This document shows positions 27,288 to 37,814 of a stretch of DNA of 64,000 nt, one piece after another (the stretch's first letter is position 1; every line of letters begins with the position of its first letter). The position numbers and the translations under genes are program-made. Under the pieces are notes generated by a model, which searched no databases, had not been told where the DNA came from, and worked only from the letters and a program-made list of their open reading frames with translations. The stretch comes from Saprospiraceae bacterium (GTDB taxonomy: Bacteria; Bacteroidota; Bacteroidia; Chitinophagales; Saprospiraceae): positions 62,001-126,000 of the forward strand of contig JADJTQ010000010.1 in NCBI GenBank assembly GCA_016711125.1. The letters are read 5' to 3'.

Positions 27288-30200
27288 TCAATTGTTGATC
27301 ACCAACCGCCTGGAGTGTACTTCATAATTAGTTTTCAGAAGTACGAAATATATCCCTTTTTGATGAAGGTGGTTCTCAAAAATCATCTCGTGAGCGCCAA
27401 ATGACATCATTTCTTCATCGATTAAAGGGACCGGCTCTGCTCCATTTATATTCTCTAAAGTGAGGATAACTTTGCTTGATTTTTCAAGATCAAAGCTTAT
27501 GATGACCCTATTCCATTGATCAGAATAAACATCTAGTTGATTTGCATAACTTTGATTGTTGTCAAATGACGGGTTGATATTCTTGGATTTTATCTTTTTT
27601 TGGCTGATTGTGACACCAGCTGCCAGGGATGGGCAGTCTTCAATCAAAGCATCAAGAGTAGCACCGATATCTACTTGGAAATTGACCTCTAAAACGATGG
27701 TATTCGTTGCTTTGAACACAACATTAAATGGAGAAGCTACTGTACCACCAGAATTCATATCGCCTATGACTTGATAGAGACCCTCAACTATTGTGTCAAC
27801 AATCGGTGGTGGATTATTGCAGGCTTCGAGATCCTCATCGATTTGACCGTTGCAATTATCGTCTATCCCATTTATGGTTTCGGGGGCATCTGGATGAATG
27901 TTGGCATCATTGTCGTTACAATCCGTACCATCAGTTACGTATCCTTCAATTGGACATAATGATTGTACTGAATTGTTTGAATCACCATATTGATCATTGT
28001 CTTGATCACGATACAAGGAAAAAATTGACTTGAGGGTCCGTATATTCCCAAAGATCGACTATTCCTTTATCATTCCCTATCCCAATGTAACCCTTATTAT
28101 TAATCGAAAAGCCAACTGCCCCCTCCCTTGTTAGTCCACCAACGTCGGCTTTCTTCTGCCAGCTATTGCTAAAGGGAGCATATTCCCAAAAATCTCTTGT
28201 ACTAATCCCTCCATGACCTGTTCCAATGTATCCATGATTACCAATAGAGAAGCCAACTGCATCATACCTTGCGGTGCCGCCGAAATCAGCCATCGGGGAC
28301 CAGGTGTTGTTAGAAGGATCATATTCCCAAAAGTCTTTTTTGAAACCTCCTCCCACACCGGTACCTATATATCCTTTTGAACCTATTGAAAAGCCGACAC
28401 TATAATACCTGCCAGTACCTTCAAAATCAGCCTTTTGGATCCAAACATCAGTCAGAGGATTATACTCCCAAAATCTTTTTATCCCCTCCATCAACACCAG
28501 TTCCGATGTAGCCTTTAGTACCAATTGAGAACCCAACAGCAGCCTCTCTTGCTGTCCCACCAAAATCAGCCTTTTGTATCCAGATATTTGTGGAAGGATC
28601 ATATTCCCAAAAATCTTTTTTCAAACTCCCATCAGTTCCGGTGCCAATGTAGCCTCTGGCATCAATGGAGAATCCCACTGCGTTATATCGGCCTAAGCCT
28701 TCGAAATCTGCTTTTTGTGACCAGATGTCCGTGATAGGATCATATTCCCAAAAATCTTTTTTCCCAACTCCTATTCCAATGTACGCCTTAGATCCGATTG
28801 AAAATCCAACTCCACTATTTCTAGCTGAACCTCCAAAATCTGCTTTCTGCGACCAAACTCCCTCTTGTAAGAGAACATTATCAACAAGTCCATCGCAATT
28901 ATCATCAACACCGTTGCACACCTCTTCAGCATCCGGATGAATGGCCTCATTTTCATCGTTGCAATCACCGCTATTACTTACAAACCCAACTGAGACAGTG
29001 CAACCAAGAATTGAAACGGCTAGGTTGCCATAGCCATCGCTATCAGCATCTTGATAGAAGGTAGTTTGTGGGTACTCAACTGTTATTGCGAAGTTACAGC
29101 TGTCGATGCAACCTGTGCCAATATCTGAAAAACAATAGGTGATAGTATGGACTCCTGCACCAGCCAAGCTCGGATCAAACATTCCTACAATCACACCTGC
29201 GCCACTGTAATTGCCATCATCTGGCTTGCACCGGCTAATGGAAATGCTGGTGCATTGATACAGATGGTGTCGTCGGAAGGACAACCAACTATTGGCAACG
29301 GATTAACTGTAATCATGAAGGTTGCAGGTGCACCACTGCAAGTTACGCCACTATTCATGTATGATGGGGTAACTGTGATTGTCGCCGTCTGCGTTGTATT
29401 TGTGGTATTGGTGGCTGTAAAGCCGGTTATATCACCAGAACCACTAGCAGCCAGACCAACCGTGGTGTTATTATTTGTCCAATCATATGTAATTGTACCT
29501 CCACTGTTGGACTACTGAATACTATTGTTGAAGTGGAAGCATTGTTGCATACCATCTGACTGGCAACAGCATTGATAATTGGAGTTGGATTAGCCGTATA
29601 GGTATGCGTCTTGGGAGTACCAGCACAAACAAGTTCAGTTTTATCCTGGATAAAATTACCGACTGTAAAAGGACTACTGCCTACCCCTATTGTAGCTATA
29701 GGAGCATTCGTTGCAGTGCTGATCACAGTTACATTATTTGTATTGTGATTAATTATATAAGCCTTGGCTCCATCAGGTGTTAGCGACACACCAATGGGTA
29801 CACCGCCAAATTCAGATGAAAAAGCAGTAGAGGTATTGTTCGTGGTATTAATTACCCTTCCACCGCTTGAGCTGTAGTTTGTTATATAAATCTTACTACC
29901 ATCAGGTGACATGGCAGATCCATATAAAGGATTGATATATATAGGAATAAGATTCACAACTTGATTGGTAGCCGTGTTAATGACATAAACAGAATCGGAA
30001 CCAAGACATGAAACATATAAGTAACTTCCATCAGGGCTTATAGAAGAAGCTCCTGGAACGACTGCTACAGGAATCGTAGCTATCACCGTATTGGAGGCTG
30101 TACTAATGACTGACACTAAATCTCCACAATAATTTGAAACATATACCTTGCTGTTGTCGGGACTTATTGACATTCCAATACCTGGACAACTGGTCAATCC

Positions 30201-32330
30201 GATAGTTGCGATGACAGCATTGGTGGTCGTATTTATCACTGACACGGTACTTGAGGAATAATTACCGACATACACTCTTGTTCCATCAGGAGTAACCTTT
30301 AAGACTTGTGGTTGGATACCAACCGGTATAGAAGCTATCAATGTATTACCAGCAGTATTGATAACAGACACGGTATTCGAATTATTATTACTAACGTAAA
30401 CTTTGCTCCCATCAGGAGAAACAGAGACACCAAATGGAAAACTTCCGACAGGAATAGTCGCTGTTACTGAATCGGTCGCAGTATTGATAACTGACACGGT
30501 ATTTGAACCGCTATTTGCCACATAAGCAAAAACGTTTCCATTAGGTGAAGGAATAACCGTTACCGTTGCTGTTATCGGTTCATTGGTAGTATTGGTTGCT
30601 ATAAAGGAAGAAATATTTCCTGTACCAATGGCCGCAAGGCCAATGGCGGTATTGTTATTGGTCCAGTCAAATTGAGTGCCTGCCATTGAACCATTAAAAC
30701 CCACTGGCAATGTGACTTCGTTATTGCATACGACCTGGTTATCGGGTTGGCTGACATCTGTAACACTTCCATCCACTGATCCATCGCAATTATCATCAAG
30801 ATCATTACAGATTTCTGTTGCACCTGGATGAATGCCATTGTTTGTGTCATTGCAGTCTGAGCTGTTGCCTACATAGCCTACCGGAGCTGCGCAGGCGAGC
30901 GTTGAGTCAGCTTTACTTCCATATCCATCACCATCTGAGTCAAGGTAGAAAGTGTTTTGCACACCTTCATCAACTGATCCATCACAATTGTCGTCCAAAC
31001 CATTACATATTTCAGTCGCACCAGGAAAGATCGACGGGATTGTATCATTGCAATCCATACTGTTTTCAACATAACCTACGGGGACTGTACATGCAAGAAG
31101 TGTAGTAAGTAAATTTCCATATCCATCGCCATCAGCATCCTGATAGAATACAGTTTGCACACCCTCATCGATTTGTCCATCACAATTGTCATCTATCAAA
31201 TTACATACTTCTTGTGCCCCGGGATGAATTTCATCGTTTGCATCATTGCAATCGCTATTGTCAATTACATAGCCTAGAGGTGGGTTACAAGCTATTATTG
31301 TATTATTTAGATCACCATAACCATCATTGTCATTATCGCGATAGAAAATAAGATTGGATGTACATGGCGAATACTCCCAAAAGTCTTTACTAGGATTCCC
31401 AACATGGCCAGTTCCTATATACCCCTTTGATCCAATAGAAAAACCTACAGCCCAAAGCCTCGCGGTACCAGGAAATTCTGCCCTCTGTAGCCATGAATTT
31501 AGCGATGGATCATACTCCCAAAGATGTCTTACATAATTAGAATTAACTCCAGCAGCCCCGGTGCCTATATAACCTTTACTTCCTATTGAAAAACCTACGG
31601 CAGCAAAGCTTATCGTACCAGCAAAATTTGCCTTTTGTACCCAAGTGTTGGAATTAGGGTCGTATTGCCAAAAATCTTCTGTCCCGCCACTGATATTATT
31701 ACTACCGGTTCCCAGATAGCCTTTATCTCCTATCGTAAAACCAGAGGCCCAATGTCTCGCCGTACCACCAAAATCAGCTTTTTGCACCCACGAGTTGGAA
31801 CTTGGATCATATTCCCAAAAATCTCTTCGAAAATTTTCATGAATAGTTGACCCATCATTGCCGGTTCCGAGATAGCCTTTATTTCCTATGGAAAAACCAG
31901 AAGCTCGAATCCTTGCAGTACCTCCAAAGTCTGCCTTTTGCACCCAGGTGTTAGATACTGGATCATATTCCCAAAAGTCTTTTGTAAAAGTTCCATCAAA
32001 TCCAGTCCCGATATACCCCTTACTTCCAATACAAAAACTGACCGTCCAAAACCTCGATGAACCACCAAAATCTGCCTTCTGCGCCCATGTATTGCTTGCT
32101 GGATCAAATTCCCAAAAGTCATTCTTCCTTAATCCTCCGGTATATCCCGTTCCGATGTACCCCTTGCCGTCGATAGAAAATCCTGCGGCTCCATACCTTT
32201 CAATACCTCCAAAATCGCCTCGCTGAATCCAACTATCTGGCTGTGACATTAGGATCAATGACATCCCGAAAACAATCCCGGGTACGAGAAAAGAGCTTTT
32301 CCTATTTAGTGCGCCTGAGTACATGGGCAA
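27288..32330 (-). CDS. Giant exported Kelch / metal-binding-repeat / beta-propeller protein with T9SS tail, several frameshifts
   Basis: About 1680 aa when joined. An N-terminal signal (VPGIVFGMSLILMS) is followed by about seven Kelch units of the form NTWVQKADFGGTAR...GFSIG.KGY.GTG...KDFWEYDP. Next come MopE-type metal-binding repeats (FYQDADGDGYGN; EICNGLDDNCDGSVDEG), a YVTN/YncE beta-propeller (VSVINTATDSVTATIPVGS), Ig-like domains, another MopE unit, more Kelch units, a last MopE unit and a T9SS sorting tail (GIYFVLLKTNYEVHSRRLVI). Frame breaks lie at 29498-29499 (CC), 29223-29224 (GG), 28470-28480 (A4/T5) and 28019-28024 (A6), all repairable by one or two homopolymer bases. It follows a DUF4907 gene by 13 bp. 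A role in adhesion or calcium-dependent assembly is likely but inferred. Confidence 0.85.
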
Positions 32331-32343
32331 AGGCTTGATGTGA

Positions 32344-32703
32344 CTAATATTTGATTTCCAAGTCGTCTAATTCATGCTTTTCTACTGAGGGTGGCATCAC
32401 CCCTGCAGAAATTTTTCCCAAAACTAGTTTCGCCACTTTTACGGCATCCTCTTCCATCACAAATCCCCTTACCCCAGGTAGGCTTGGTATTTGTAACTGA
32501 CGTATCATTGCTTTTCCATCAATCAAAATCTCGTATCCATAGGTCCCATCGATCGCGGGAATAATTTGATAGGTCGTATCTGCTGTTGATAGAATAGAAG
32601 TGGACTCTATCTCCGATCTTGTTTCGTTGCAGGAATGCCATCCTAAAGCCCACAAAATAGGTGTAAAGAGAAAATAAATTAAGAGATTATGATTTGCCAT
32701 CAT
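32344..32703 (-). CDS. DUF4907 family lipoprotein-like small protein
   Basis: 119 aa. The N-terminus is hydrophobic (LLIYFLFTPILWALGWHSC), possibly a lipoprotein signal with Cys25. The conserved part reads YGYEILIDGKAMIRQLQIPS, LPGVRGFVMEEDAVKVAKLV, and the C-terminal MPPSVEKHEL; this is the DUF4907 pattern. In Bacteroidota this family often precedes Kelch-repeat surface proteins, and here it is 13 bp upstream of one, so the pair is surely cotranscribed. Its job may be to help export or anchor the Kelch protein. There is no experimental function that I know of. Confidence 0.8.
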   Translation of the reverse strand: MMANHNLLIYFLFTPILWALGWHSCNETRSEIESTSILSTADTTYQIIPAIDGTYGYEILIDGKAMIRQLQIPSLPGVRGFVMEEDAVKVAKLVLGKISAGVMPPSVEKHELDDLEIKY

Positions 32704-33000
32704 GTTTCATAAAGACAAGTGGCCTTCTCCTATGATCGCGTTGCTGAATGTAATTTTTTTTTCATCTTTGCATCTGCGCTCGAAATGTATTTTTCATGTT
32801 ATTTTTATAAATTTTTTCACGCAGACCTATCATGAACAGAGAGTCTAATCAGGATCTACTATCAATGCAGCGCCTTATGCTAACATAAAAGATGATGAGG
32901 CTTCAACAGTAAGGAGAGTAACAATGGAATCTACTCCAGCTGGGATCGTGACCGAAGAGCCCGTCAAATTAATGACGAGATCCCTCACACGTGAAAGGGT
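32704..33000. other. Intergenic, non-coding
   Basis: About 300 bp upstream of the DUF4907 gene. It should carry that gene's promoter. Toward its right end it runs into the DUF1566 remnant described next; no clear ORF is present. Confidence 0.35.
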
Positions 33001-33130
33001 TGTCTAATAACTACGATTGGAGTTCCACAGAGCTAGACGGCACACCGGCATGGCTACGGGCTTTATTCGGTGGCAGTCAAACGGTTTTAAGAGGTTTGCA
33101 CGCATTGTTCGCACAGTTAGGGCTTTCTAG
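33000..33130 (+). pseudogene. DUF1566 C-terminal remnant resembling a DGR variable repeat
   Basis: The frame reads GLSNNYDWSSTELDGTPAWL, then RALFGGSQ. Adding one A to the AAA run at 33079-33081 continues it as NGFKRFARIVRTVRAF and stop. The result aligns residue for residue with the end of the LRR-lipase protein: the WSSTE, AW, F, Q and VR.VRAF positions are constant, and the positions between differ. No upstream domain of the protein can be traced. It is either a truncated DGR target or the surviving end of a deleted surface gene. Confidence 0.6.
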
Positions 33131-33273
33131 TAGTTGATCTAATCAACCATAAGCAATAATTCTCGGCAATTGGTGATCTGAAAGGATGAAAAAGACTTTA
33201 TCTCGAGTTTCATTTCTATACCTTGGTACCTATAAAAAGTACACACGGTACGCCTGAAGCCACTGACAATAGG

Positions 33274-33825
33274 TTAGTCAGACCTTTGACGACGCCATGG
33301 GTAGGCGAAAAAGGTGAAAACTGAGGAAGCGAAAGAACCAGCTAGTAAGAAAGCAAGTATATATTGTAAAATGTAGTAAGAAGGAAAGAAGTCGGGTGTA
33401 TAATCCCAAGCTCCACAATGATTTAATATTTCTTCGTAAGTGGATTTATTTACAGGACCTCGATAATCACAATTCTCTGCTATTGTCCAGCCTAAAACAT
33501 AGACCGTCTTATAATTATTTTCATAGTAGCTGAAAAAATAAGATACAGAAATAAATACAACCAAAAATAATGGAGCTACCGAAATCAGGAAGTGCCTGTT
33601 AATACTCAAATGAAGATTTCGATATGCTTCAAAAAAAGCCAAGCCCAATAGCCAGGTAAACGCAAAAGTAAGATACCAAAATAGATTACTCAAATTTGTA
33701 GAAAACCCGAAAAGACTCAGTGCTCCCTTAGCTAGAAGGTGGAGAAAGAATGACAATAATAACGTAAAGCAGTGCTTATAAAATGTACTAACACTATCAC
33801 GTTTCCACCAATCTCTAAAATTCAT
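33274..33825 (-). CDS. Hypothetical four-helix membrane protein
   Basis: 183 aa with four hydrophobic stretches: about 18-40 (FTLLLSFFLHLLAKGALSLF), 48-68, 80-98 (HFLISVAPLFLVVFISVSYF) and 150-172 (YYILQYILAFLLAGSFASSV). A polar loop with NCDYRGPVNKSTYEEILNHC, holding two Cys, lies between helices 3 and 4. I recognise no family. Its start overlaps the end of the upstream hypothetical gene by 11 bp, so the two are cotranscribed with a third, exported protein further upstream. Confidence 0.65.
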   Translation of the reverse strand: MNFRDWWKRDSVSTFYKHCFTLLLSFFLHLLAKGALSLFGFSTNLSNLFWYLTFAFTWLLGLAFFEAYRNLHLSINRHFLISVAPLFLVVFISVSYFFSYYENNYKTVYVLGWTIAENCDYRGPVNKSTYEEILNHCGAWDYTPDFFPSYYILQYILAFLLAGSFASSVFTFFAYPWRRQRSD

Positions 33826-34368
33826 TTACGATTAATTTAACCATTGGGAAATAGTAGAGTATACCTTCACTTTGCCTTTGGACAATCAGATTCATCAAGT
33901 CACCTTCAATCTCATTCAGCCTAATCCTAATTTTTTCATCGACAGGTTCAGATGCAACTATATTGAACACTTGCCCAAATACGTAACCCTGAGCTCCATA
34001 TTGGTTAAACTGCGATATTCCTACCAGTGTTTTGAAGTCATCCTGAAAATCAATGGCATTTTTTTTCGAAACCATATTTCCCTTTCTGTCAGTCAACCAA
34101 GCAATGTGTCTCCTCCTGGTAAGGATGTCAAAGGTTGGTGAGGTTTCGGCGTCAATCTTTCGAATTTTATTTCCCTTGTAGTTGCCGCCATACTGGTAAT
34201 TCACATAAAAATTGTGATTTATAATGTTATTCGTATCTACTGAAAAGAATGGAATTAATAGGTCATCATCAACATTCTTCAAAAGGTTAAAAAATAAAAT
34301 AGCGTGACTAAGAATCTTATTGAATCTTGGCAAGTCCCTGCTTGCTAAATACCCAAATTCAAGCTCAT
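33815..34368 (-). CDS. Hypothetical protein, start uncertain
   Basis: At least 172 aa. The open frame has only a TTG (34333) as start in this register, but an ATG at 34368 followed by one extra G in the run at 34352-34354 would give MSLNLGYLASRDLPRFNKIL, a more natural N-terminus. The body (YQYGGNYKGNKIRKIDAETS, HIAWLTDRKGNMVSKKNAID, IRIRLNEIEGDLMNLIVQRQ) shows no signal peptide or transmembrane helix and no family I recognise. It lies between an exported protein and a membrane protein in a three-gene operon. Confidence 0.55.
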
Positions 34369-34400
34369 AATTTGCTGATCCCGCAAAATATTTTAACTCA

Positions 34401-35366
34401 CTATACCTTTGTTGTCTTTGTTAAATTTCTTAGAGTTTGGTTTTGCAGGTAAAAATTCAGTCCCCTCAAATGGTAGATCAGATATTCCATCTGGACCTTT
34501 GACAGACTTTCCAACTCCTTATCAAAATTGAATGAGATGATGGTGTCAATATTCTGGGCTATTGAATCGATGTCGTTAGTGAAAGTGATCACTCTTTCCA
34601 ATGTCCTTCTTAAGTTTTTTATTGATCTCTTGAGTTTTAGAATGTCCGTTCTGCTTGCCCTATTTTGGCTCTTCAATTTTTGAATATATACCTCCGAGAC
34701 TTCCAGGTAAGGAATCATATTCCTAGCTGTTGCTGCCATTGCATGACCATAAATCGAGGAAACACCGTTGGTGAATAAAGGAACTAATTCAGTACCCTTA
34801 CCAATCTCACTTTGAATGTTTAAAATGACTGGTCCGTTAGATCTACTAGTACTATCGGTGCAGTTGTAGGATAGTTGCAAACTATCACAAGACCAAGCAA
34901 AGTCACCCAGAATAATTGGTAAGAATATTACATCAAGTGATGGATATTTATTTTCAAAGCTATCTTGTAGGGTCTTAAAATTCCCAAATCTAAAAAGCTC
35001 GACAATAACTTGCTGACTTTTCAGGGACCTCGGGGATACAGCTGGCTTAAGAAATTCTGATTCTAAATCTGGAAGCAAATCGTACTCACATCTGATTTGA
35101 GTGTTATTCCACAACAGTATTTTAAGCTGTTTTGGTATCTGGTTCAGATCGACCCAAAGATTTATCACCACTCTTTCATTATTAGCAGTGCCAAAAGTCC
35201 ACTTCTCAATGCAATCACCCGATGAGCCACCCATAGCACCCATCTTAAAGTTTTCGCTTAGGGAAAAGACTTCCAATTTATTGCCTGGTTGACTAAAAAC
35301 ATTGCAATGAAGCAATAACACTAAGGCGGGAAAGGTAAATTTAAGTTGTTGTATCATTGGCGTCAT
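34401..35366 (-). CDS. Hypothetical exported protein, first gene of a three-gene operon
   Basis: About 321 aa from the ATG at 35366 (MTPMIQQLKFTFPALVLLLHC); upstream codons are open to 35447 but would bury this signal peptide. The mature part has SGDCIEKWTFGTANNERVVI and, near the C-terminus, a helical region (YIQKLKSQNRASRTDILKLK, then SIKNLRRTLERVITFTNDID) that may form a coiled coil. No known domain. The segment IYGHAMAATARNMIPYLEVS looks membrane-proximal or amphipathic. It shares an operon with a soluble hypothetical and a membrane protein; a joint envelope function is possible. Confidence 0.6.
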   Translation of the reverse strand: MTPMIQQLKFTFPALVLLLHCNVFSQPGNKLEVFSLSENFKMGAMGGSSGDCIEKWTFGTANNERVVINLWVDLNQIPKQLKILLWNNTQIRCEYDLLPDLESEFLKPAVSPRSLKSQQVIVELFRFGNFKTLQDSFENKYPSLDVIFLPIILGDFAWSCDSLQLSYNCTDSTSRSNGPVILNIQSEIGKGTELVPLFTNGVSSIYGHAMAATARNMIPYLEVSEVYIQKLKSQNRASRTDILKLKRSIKNLRRTLERVITFTNDIDSIAQNIDTIISFNFDKELESLSKVQMEYLIYHLRGLNFYLQNQTLRNLTKTTKV

Positions 35367-35553
35367 ATCCAAAATTATATAAAGTTGTGAAATGAATATC
35401 CTTTTTACATAAATTGGGGGGGGCATCGCCCAACCTATTAGTAACATTATAATTATTGAGTCATCGTAAAACTCAGATGATTTACATCCTGACTTTACGT
35501 TCTTAACTCACCAATGACTATCTTAACACCATGATCACAAGCAAAACTACACC

Positions 35554-37209
35554 ATGAAGCGATCCATCGTCACTTTAGCTCTCTTTGTACTGTTCTCTTC
35601 CCTCAGTTTCAGTCAAGGCATCATCGAAGCAGACGAAGTCATTTCCGATACAATAAGAGGAGCTCACATTGGAGATGGTAGTAGACTCGTCAACTTGCCA
35701 AATCAAAACTTAGCGGTCTCTACGTCTGGAGATACTCTGTACATCACCGAGGGAAACTTCGTCATAATCCCAGGCCTAAGCGCCTCTAACAGCGGCAATA
35801 CCTTTGCAAATGCTGGTGCCGATATTGTCAATGCCTGTCAAACCTCATTCAACCTAAATGCTTCACCTTTGGTGCAAGGCACAACTGGCTTATGGACGAT
35901 ACTCGCGGGAACAGGAGGGAATCTGGTCAATGCTACACATCCGAATGCCCTATTTACTGGTCAGGAAGGTGAATCGTACCTGCTTCAATGGACAGTGCAA
36001 CATGGCGGCGGGAGCAGTTCTTTTGACCAACTGAATATTTCCATTGCGGTCAATACAGAAACCTCAGTAGCGAATGCTGGACAAGATTTGTTCGCTATCA
36101 TGACGCAATCAATAGTGTTGAATGGCAATATTCCTGAAGCAGGGTCAAATGGTGGTTGTGAGATTTTAAACGGTGTTGGTGGCATTTTAAGCAAAAAAAC
36201 TGATCCTACAGCGACTTTTACCGGTGTGCCTGGTCAAAGTTACACTTTGCATTGGCAGCACTACAACAGCTGCTCTACCAGTACGGATGAGTTGAGTCTG
36301 ACATTTAGTGAAAGTGCAGCCGGAGTTCCAAGTTCGAACGGTAGGTACTTCATTCCGGATTTTGATTTTCGAACCTTTCTGCAAGTCTTATTTCCAACCG
36401 TTATGGATGGAGACTCCCTAGTAGTATCACAAGGTCAATTGGTAACCAGTCTTGATCTGACCCCCGTTAATGTAAACAACTTAGATGGAATACAGTATTT
36501 ACCAGCAGTCTCGGAATTGATAGTACATAATCAGGATATCAAATCCATTCCTTATTTTTCAAGTACCTTACAAAAATTTGAATGTGACTGTCCTTCACTT
36601 GCAGTCGTACCTGCGTTTCCCAGCAATCTGGACACACTAATAGGGAACGCTTGGAAGGTTCAAGTACTACCTGAGCTACCAAATTCCATGCGTTACTTGG
36701 AATTTACTAATTTGAATAACTTTGGTGGAATTAGTCAAAGCACAATTACATTTCCAGATCTACCGGATAATATCAAATATCTCGAGATCATGGGATGGTT
36801 ATTTACCTCTGAAATGACAGCAATACCGGATAATTGTGAGCGAGTTACCATCATAAGAGTTTTCCTGGAATGCTGTCCAGATCAACAGATAACTCAATTT
36901 AAAATTCCAGAAGAAGCAATTGAATTTCACATTGGTGGTATCTGGTTGGATTCTTTTCCAATGTTACCAATTGCCAAAAATAATCTTATTGTTCTCGGTG
37001 TATCAGATGCAGATATTTCAATTATGCCTTCGTTTGCAGATTTTACAATGTTGAAATCATTAAGTCTCCGAGAAAATAATTTATTCAAATTGAACCTATT
37101 ACCGACTAGCTTAGAATCAATAGACATAGTAGGGAATCCAATTCTTTGTGTGGAAAATAAGCCGGCTGGGGTAGCTGATCAATTAGCCGAATATGACATT
37201 TGTCCATAG
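35554..37209 (+). CDS. Exported protein with PKD/Ig-like domains and leucine-rich repeats
   Basis: 551 aa. Signal peptide MKRSIVTLALFVLFSSLSFS; then the leader GIIEADEVISDTIRGAHIGD typical of surface proteins of this group. Two SprB/PKD-like modules follow (FANAGADIVNACQTSFNLNA; VANAGQDLFAIMTQSIVLNG). From about residue 300 come irregular leucine-rich repeats (YLPAVSELIVHNQDIKSIPY; LKSLSLRENNLFKLNLLPTS). No T9SS tail is seen. The gene is divergent from the hypothetical operon at 33.3-35.4 kb. It is probably a surface adhesin, a role inferred from domain content only. Confidence 0.75.
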   Translation: MKRSIVTLALFVLFSSLSFSQGIIEADEVISDTIRGAHIGDGSRLVNLPNQNLAVSTSGDTLYITEGNFVIIPGLSASNSGNTFANAGADIVNACQTSFNLNASPLVQGTTGLWTILAGTGGNLVNATHPNALFTGQEGESYLLQWTVQHGGGSSSFDQLNISIAVNTETSVANAGQDLFAIMTQSIVLNGNIPEAGSNGGCEILNGVGGILSKKTDPTATFTGVPGQSYTLHWQHYNSCSTSTDELSLTFSESAAGVPSSNGRYFIPDFDFRTFLQVLFPTVMDGDSLVVSQGQLVTSLDLTPVNVNNLDGIQYLPAVSELIVHNQDIKSIPYFSSTLQKFECDCPSLAVVPAFPSNLDTLIGNAWKVQVLPELPNSMRYLEFTNLNNFGGISQSTITFPDLPDNIKYLEIMGWLFTSEMTAIPDNCERVTIIRVFLECCPDQQITQFKIPEEAIEFHIGGIWLDSFPMLPIAKNNLIVLGVSDADISIMPSFADFTMLKSLSLRENNLFKLNLLPTSLESIDIVGNPILCVENKPAGVADQLAEYDICP

Positions 37210-37228
37210 TATCTAAAAATATACTCCT

Positions 37229-37792
37229 ATGAGAATTGGAAACCAAGTTAATATTTTAGAAGTCTGGCGAAATTGGGGAAATCATCCTGAAGGAAGACGA
37301 ATGATACTTAATCCCTTGCTGTCATTTGGTGACCTCAAATGGTATGACGGCAAAATTGAAGAGAAAGATCTCAAACAAATGTATATTATTTCATCAAACG
37401 ATTGGACTGAAGACGGTCTTTGTGAGTCCAGTTTCCTGCTCGAAGAAGTTGTGAAGTCACTTGAGAATTGTAATCAGTTAAATGATAAGATTCTTGATAT
37501 AATGAATAAGGTAGAATGTATGAAAAGTAATTTAAGTTCTATAAACACCAAGCTGATAATTGTAGCTCCAAATTTAAATGGACCCTTCACAATAATTGAG
37601 GGGAATAGAAGGGCAGTAGCTTTAAGACACCTATCAAGAATTGTGAACTTAAATATTTATCTTGGAATATCGCAACAAATTAGGAATTATCCATGGGCAA
37701 ATCGTAGTTTTCCCAATTCAAACAATTCAAACAATTCAAACAATCCAATCATTGCGACAACGGAAGGTCCCTTGTTCCAGGCTCTATTATAA
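37229..37792 (+). CDS. ParB/Srx-like domain protein with Asn-Ser repeat
   Basis: 187 aa. The recognisable element is FTIIEGNRRAVALRHLSRI (about 112-130), the GNRR motif of the ParB/Srx (sulfiredoxin-like) nuclease or CTPase fold. It starts 19 bp after the LRR gene. Near the C-terminus lies a run of Asn-Ser (SNNSNNSNN) encoded by three perfect 9-bp repeats (CAATTCAAA). It could be a small DNA-binding or nuclease protein of an accessory system, possibly functioning with the next gene. The role is unknown. Confidence 0.55.
   Translation: MRIGNQVNILEVWRNWGNHPEGRRMILNPLLSFGDLKWYDGKIEEKDLKQMYIISSNDWTEDGLCESSFLLEEVVKSLENCNQLNDKILDIMNKVECMKSNLSSINTKLIIVAPNLNGPFTIIEGNRRAVALRHLSRIVNLNIYLGISQQIRNYPWANRSFPNSNNSNNSNNPIIATTEGPLFQALL
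37714..37740 (+). repeat. Three perfect 9-bp tandem repeats inside a coding region
   Basis: CAATTCAAA three times in a row, then a partial CAAT. A unit of 9 bp keeps the reading frame, so copy number would lengthen or shorten the Asn/Ser stretch of the ParB-like protein without breaking it. Confidence 0.8.
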
Positions 37793-37814
37793 TATCGTAA
37801 ACCAGATAAATTAT

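Noticed and set aside
27095..27298. 67-codon frame with one hydrophobic helix
   Set aside because: No homology, overlaps the 3' end of the Kelch gene, AT-rich chance frame likely.
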